Assembly: GCA_965230275.1 (NCBI GenBank)
Contig: CBDDKO010000002.1
Span: 3,286,001-3,350,000, forward strand
Length of the DNA stretch: 64,000 nt
Source: JAJRRS01 sp965230275
GTDB lineage: Bacteria > Planctomycetota > Phycisphaerae > Phycisphaerales > Phycisphaeraceae
Reading direction: 5' to 3'
Position 1 is the stretch's first letter; each line of letters begins with the position of its first letter. Positions 62,061-64,000 of this stretch are shown piece after piece. The notes below the pieces were generated by a model. The model made no database searches, was not told the origin of the DNA, and saw only the letters and a list, made by a program, of their open reading frames with translations. Position numbers and translations under genes: made by a program.

Positions 62061-63230
62061 ATGCAGATTTCGATGAAGTACGGCTGCAACCCCAACCAGG
62101 CCCACGCTAAGCTCATCAGCCCCCTCGATGACGGCCCGCTCACCGTCGTCAACGGCGCGCCCGGCTACATCAACGTCCTTGACGCCCTGCGCGGCTGGCA
62201 GCTGGTCCGCGAACTCGCCGCCAGCACCGGCCGGCCCGCCGCCGCTTCCTTCAAACACGTCAGCCCCGCCGGTGCCGCCGTCGCGGGTGACCTCTCTGAC
62301 GACTTCCGCAAAGCACACTTCTACGACACCGCCGACCTCTCCCCGGTCGCCACCGCCTACGCCAAGGCGCGCAGCTCCGACCGCGTCGCCAGCTTCGGCG
62401 ACTTCATCAGCGTCTCAGACACCGTCGATGTCTCACTCGCCAAGATCATCAAGCCCGAAGTTTCCGACGGCATCGTCGCCCCCGGCTACGAACCCGAAGC
62501 CCTCGAGATCATCAAGGCCAAGAAGGGCGGTAAGTACTGCGTCCTGCAGATGGACCCGGGCTACCAGCCCCCGCCGGTCGAGTCGCGCGTCGAGTTCGGC
62601 CTCACGCTCCAGCAGTCCTACAACGACTCCGTCATCAACGCCGACCTCTTCAAGAACGTCGTCACACAGAACAAGACCATCCCGGCGGACGTCATGGAGA
62701 CCCTGATCGTCGCCACGATCACGCTCAAGCACACGCAGAGCAACTCCATCACCGTCGGCTACCAGGGCCAGGCCGTCGGCGTCGGCGCGGGCCAGCAGTC
62801 GCGCATCGCCTGCACCCGCCTCGCCTGCGACAAGGCCGACCGCTGGTTCCTTAAGATGCACCCCAAAGCCCTGGCGCTGAAGTTCGTCGACGGCCTGCCT
62901 AAGTCTGAAAAGGTCAACGCCCTCGACCAGTTCGTCCGCTACCACGAACTCGACGACGGCGAACGGGCCGTGCTCGCCAAGGCCCTCACCCAGACACCCG
63001 ACCCGATCACCGAGCAGGAGCGCGCCGACTGGGCCAGCCAGTTCGACGGCGTGGTGCTCAGCTCCGACGCCTTCGTCCCGTTCCGCGACAACCTCGACCG
63101 AGCGGTCCGCAGCGGCGCGAAGTACCTCGCCCAGGCCGGCGGCTCAGCACGCGACCAGGACGTCATCGACGCCGCCGACGAGCACAACATGGTCATGGCC
63201 TTCACCGGCCTGCGCCTGTTCCTGCATTAA
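62061..63230 (+). CDS. Stand-alone AICAR formyltransferase (PurH C-terminal domain type)
   Basis: The 389-residue protein starts MQISMKYGCNPNQAHAKLIS, the opening of the AICAR transformylase domain of PurH. It has AAASFKHVSPAGAAVAGDLS (catalytic Lys-His), VASFGDFISVSDTVDVSLAK, and NSITVGYQGQAVGVGAGQQS with RIACTRLACDKAD. The N-terminal IMP cyclohydrolase domain is absent, so cyclisation must be done by a separate protein. AAGGA lies before the chosen ATG; a longer frame to 61944 adds a non-family leader. It transfers a formyl group from 10-formyl-THF to AICAR in purine synthesis. Confidence 0.9.
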   Translation: MQISMKYGCNPNQAHAKLISPLDDGPLTVVNGAPGYINVLDALRGWQLVRELAASTGRPAAASFKHVSPAGAAVAGDLSDDFRKAHFYDTADLSPVATAYAKARSSDRVASFGDFISVSDTVDVSLAKIIKPEVSDGIVAPGYEPEALEIIKAKKGGKYCVLQMDPGYQPPPVESRVEFGLTLQQSYNDSVINADLFKNVVTQNKTIPADVMETLIVATITLKHTQSNSITVGYQGQAVGVGAGQQSRIACTRLACDKADRWFLKMHPKALALKFVDGLPKSEKVNALDQFVRYHELDDGERAVLAKALTQTPDPITEQERADWASQFDGVVLSSDAFVPFRDNLDRAVRSGAKYLAQAGGSARDQDVIDAADEHNMVMAFTGLRLFLH

Positions 63231-63254
63231 ACGTAGCGCGCTTCACTACCCCCC

Positions 63255-63300
63255 ATCCCCGTTTAGCGGGCGATCGCAGATCGCCGCGTGCTATCCCGCC
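63255..63300. repeat. REP-like palindrome after the AICAR transformylase gene
   Basis: GTTTAGCG (63261-63268) is followed by GGCGATC-GCA-GATCGCC and GCG. It has the head and stem of the palindromes at 5540 and 16090, with the same CCCCC-rich flank as the 5.5-kb copy (CCCCCCATC...GCATCGCCAT). Confidence 0.65.
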
Positions 63301-63902
63301 GCCCCCCCGGAATCCCCCGCATCGCCATGCAGCAACTGCATACCGATGTCATGCAGGAACTTCTTCTGCTTCGCGCTATTCAACAGCCCCAACTCATGGT
63401 TGATGTTCGTCATCATGCCCAGCCCGATCACCGCCCAAGCGCTCAGCGCCGCGTCGGGATGATCCTCAAGACCGAGCGACTCCCGATACTCGCGCACCTG
63501 TTTGATGACGAAGCGATGGAACCTGCGATACATGGTGCGCAAGGCCTCATGCACTTCCGGGTCGTCTGTCTCGCTTAGGCCCGCGAAGGTGATCCGGTGC
63601 AGGCCGGACTTGCCGCGCTGCGCGCCTTCCCAGTTGAGGATGCGCTCGGCCGGGGACAGCCCGTCATCCGCCGTGAGTAGCTCGCGCCACTTCTCGGCCG
63701 AGTACTCGTATAGAAAATCGATCGACGCCAGGAACATCGCCTTCTTGTTCGGCCAAAGCCGGTAGAGCTGGTTCTCCCGAAGCCCGCACCGCTTCGCCAG
63801 CGCCGCCGTCGTCGCCCGCCGGTAACCCAGGTCCGCAAACGACTTAGCAATTACCGGCACCAGTTCGGCGCGCCGCTGATCAGATTGGTTGGGTCGGGGC
63901 AT
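63291..63902 (-). CDS. TetR-family transcriptional regulator
   Basis: The 203-residue protein has an N-terminal TetR helix-turn-helix (residues about 10-60): RRAELVPVIAKSFADLGYRR, then ATTAALAKRCGLRENQLYRL and WPNKKAMFLASIDF. The C-terminal ligand domain is helical (WAVIGLGMMTNINHELGLL) and ends AGDSGGAAG. It begins a few bases after the stop of a membrane protein gene on the same strand, so it probably controls that transporter. The effector is unknown. Confidence 0.92.
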   Translation of the reverse strand: MPRPNQSDQRRAELVPVIAKSFADLGYRRATTAALAKRCGLRENQLYRLWPNKKAMFLASIDFLYEYSAEKWRELLTADDGLSPAERILNWEGAQRGKSGLHRITFAGLSETDDPEVHEALRTMYRRFHRFVIKQVREYRESLGLEDHPDAALSAWAVIGLGMMTNINHELGLLNSAKQKKFLHDIGMQLLHGDAGDSGGAAG

Positions 63903-63907
63903 CCTGC

Positions 63908-64000
63908 TTACTCAACTTCCTGCGAATGGACCGGTTCTGCTTCAGTCGGCTTGGGGCGACGGAAGACAAACCGCTGATAAATAAATCCCAGCACGATCAG
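63908..64000 (-). CDS. C-terminal end of a membrane protein (runs off the window)
   Basis: The minus strand reads LIVLGFIYQRFVFRRPKP, then TEAEPVHSQEVE and TAA. A membrane helix end followed by a charged tail is typical of the last helix of RND or other efflux permeases. Only 30 residues are visible. It is tightly upstream of the TetR gene. Confidence 0.5.
   Translation of the reverse strand: MIVLGFIYQRFVFRRPKPTEAEPVHSQEVE

Overview
The window looks like a chromosome segment of a planctomycete, most likely of the class Phycisphaerae. The evidence is the roughly 60% GC housekeeping background, secreted proteins that combine GDxDGDGFVGLxDLD-type calcium repeats with PEP-CTERM anchors, prepilin-like FTLIELLVVISIIALL proteins, many REP-like intergenic palindromes, and a ddl-ftsQ neighbourhood. 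This assignment is inferred from gene content alone.

Layout. 1-800: the start of a tyrosine recombinase lies next to an initiator tRNA-Met, which suggests the edge of an integrated element continuing to the left. 1.1-7 kb: a MacAB-TolC-like tripartite ABC efflux operon. 7-20 kb: housekeeping and accessory genes, namely a CDF transporter, a SpoU methylase, a glycogen-synthase-like glycosyltransferase, a Rieske protein, purC, a MarR-DoxX-pirin stress module, a multiply damaged pheS relic, a secreted zinc protease-like protein, purD and tRNA-Pro.

20-46 kb: a large amino-sugar (chitin or GlcNAc type) utilisation region. It holds two GH20-type proteins, two secreted proteins sharing a DIEP motif, a ROK regulator, PEP-CTERM surface proteins, a phosphodiesterase-TPR protein, an SSS symporter, a CBM9-like lipoprotein and NagA. 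These are followed by six genes in one direction: class III aminotransferase, Gfo/Idh/MocA oxidoreductase, glutamate dehydrogenase, PfkB kinase, a LarA-type nickel-pincer epimerase and 6-phosphogluconate dehydrogenase. No nagB is seen. The set suggests an uncharacterised route that removes the amino group by transamination and ends in the pentose phosphate pathway. The stretch from 21.3 to 23.4 kb is decayed DNA: a sugar-binding-protein relic, a MITE-like palindrome, and an IS inserted in the loop of a dispersed palindrome.

46-51.6 kb: a PocR-GAF-PP2C phosphatase, a secreted TPR-type protein, greA and a membrane protein. 51.9-56.5 kb: an AT-rich defence operon (C5-cytosine methylase, GHKL/MORC-like ATPase, methyltransferase-fold protein) whose ATPase gene is split by an IS with a perfect 9-bp target duplication. 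It sits just downstream of ftsQ, so it probably entered the cell-division cluster. 56.6-64 kb: ftsQ, ddl, a TrpB2-like gene, an EVE-domain nuclease that needs a -1 frameshift at A AAA AAG, tRNA-Val, a stand-alone AICAR transformylase, a TetR regulator and the end of a membrane protein gene.
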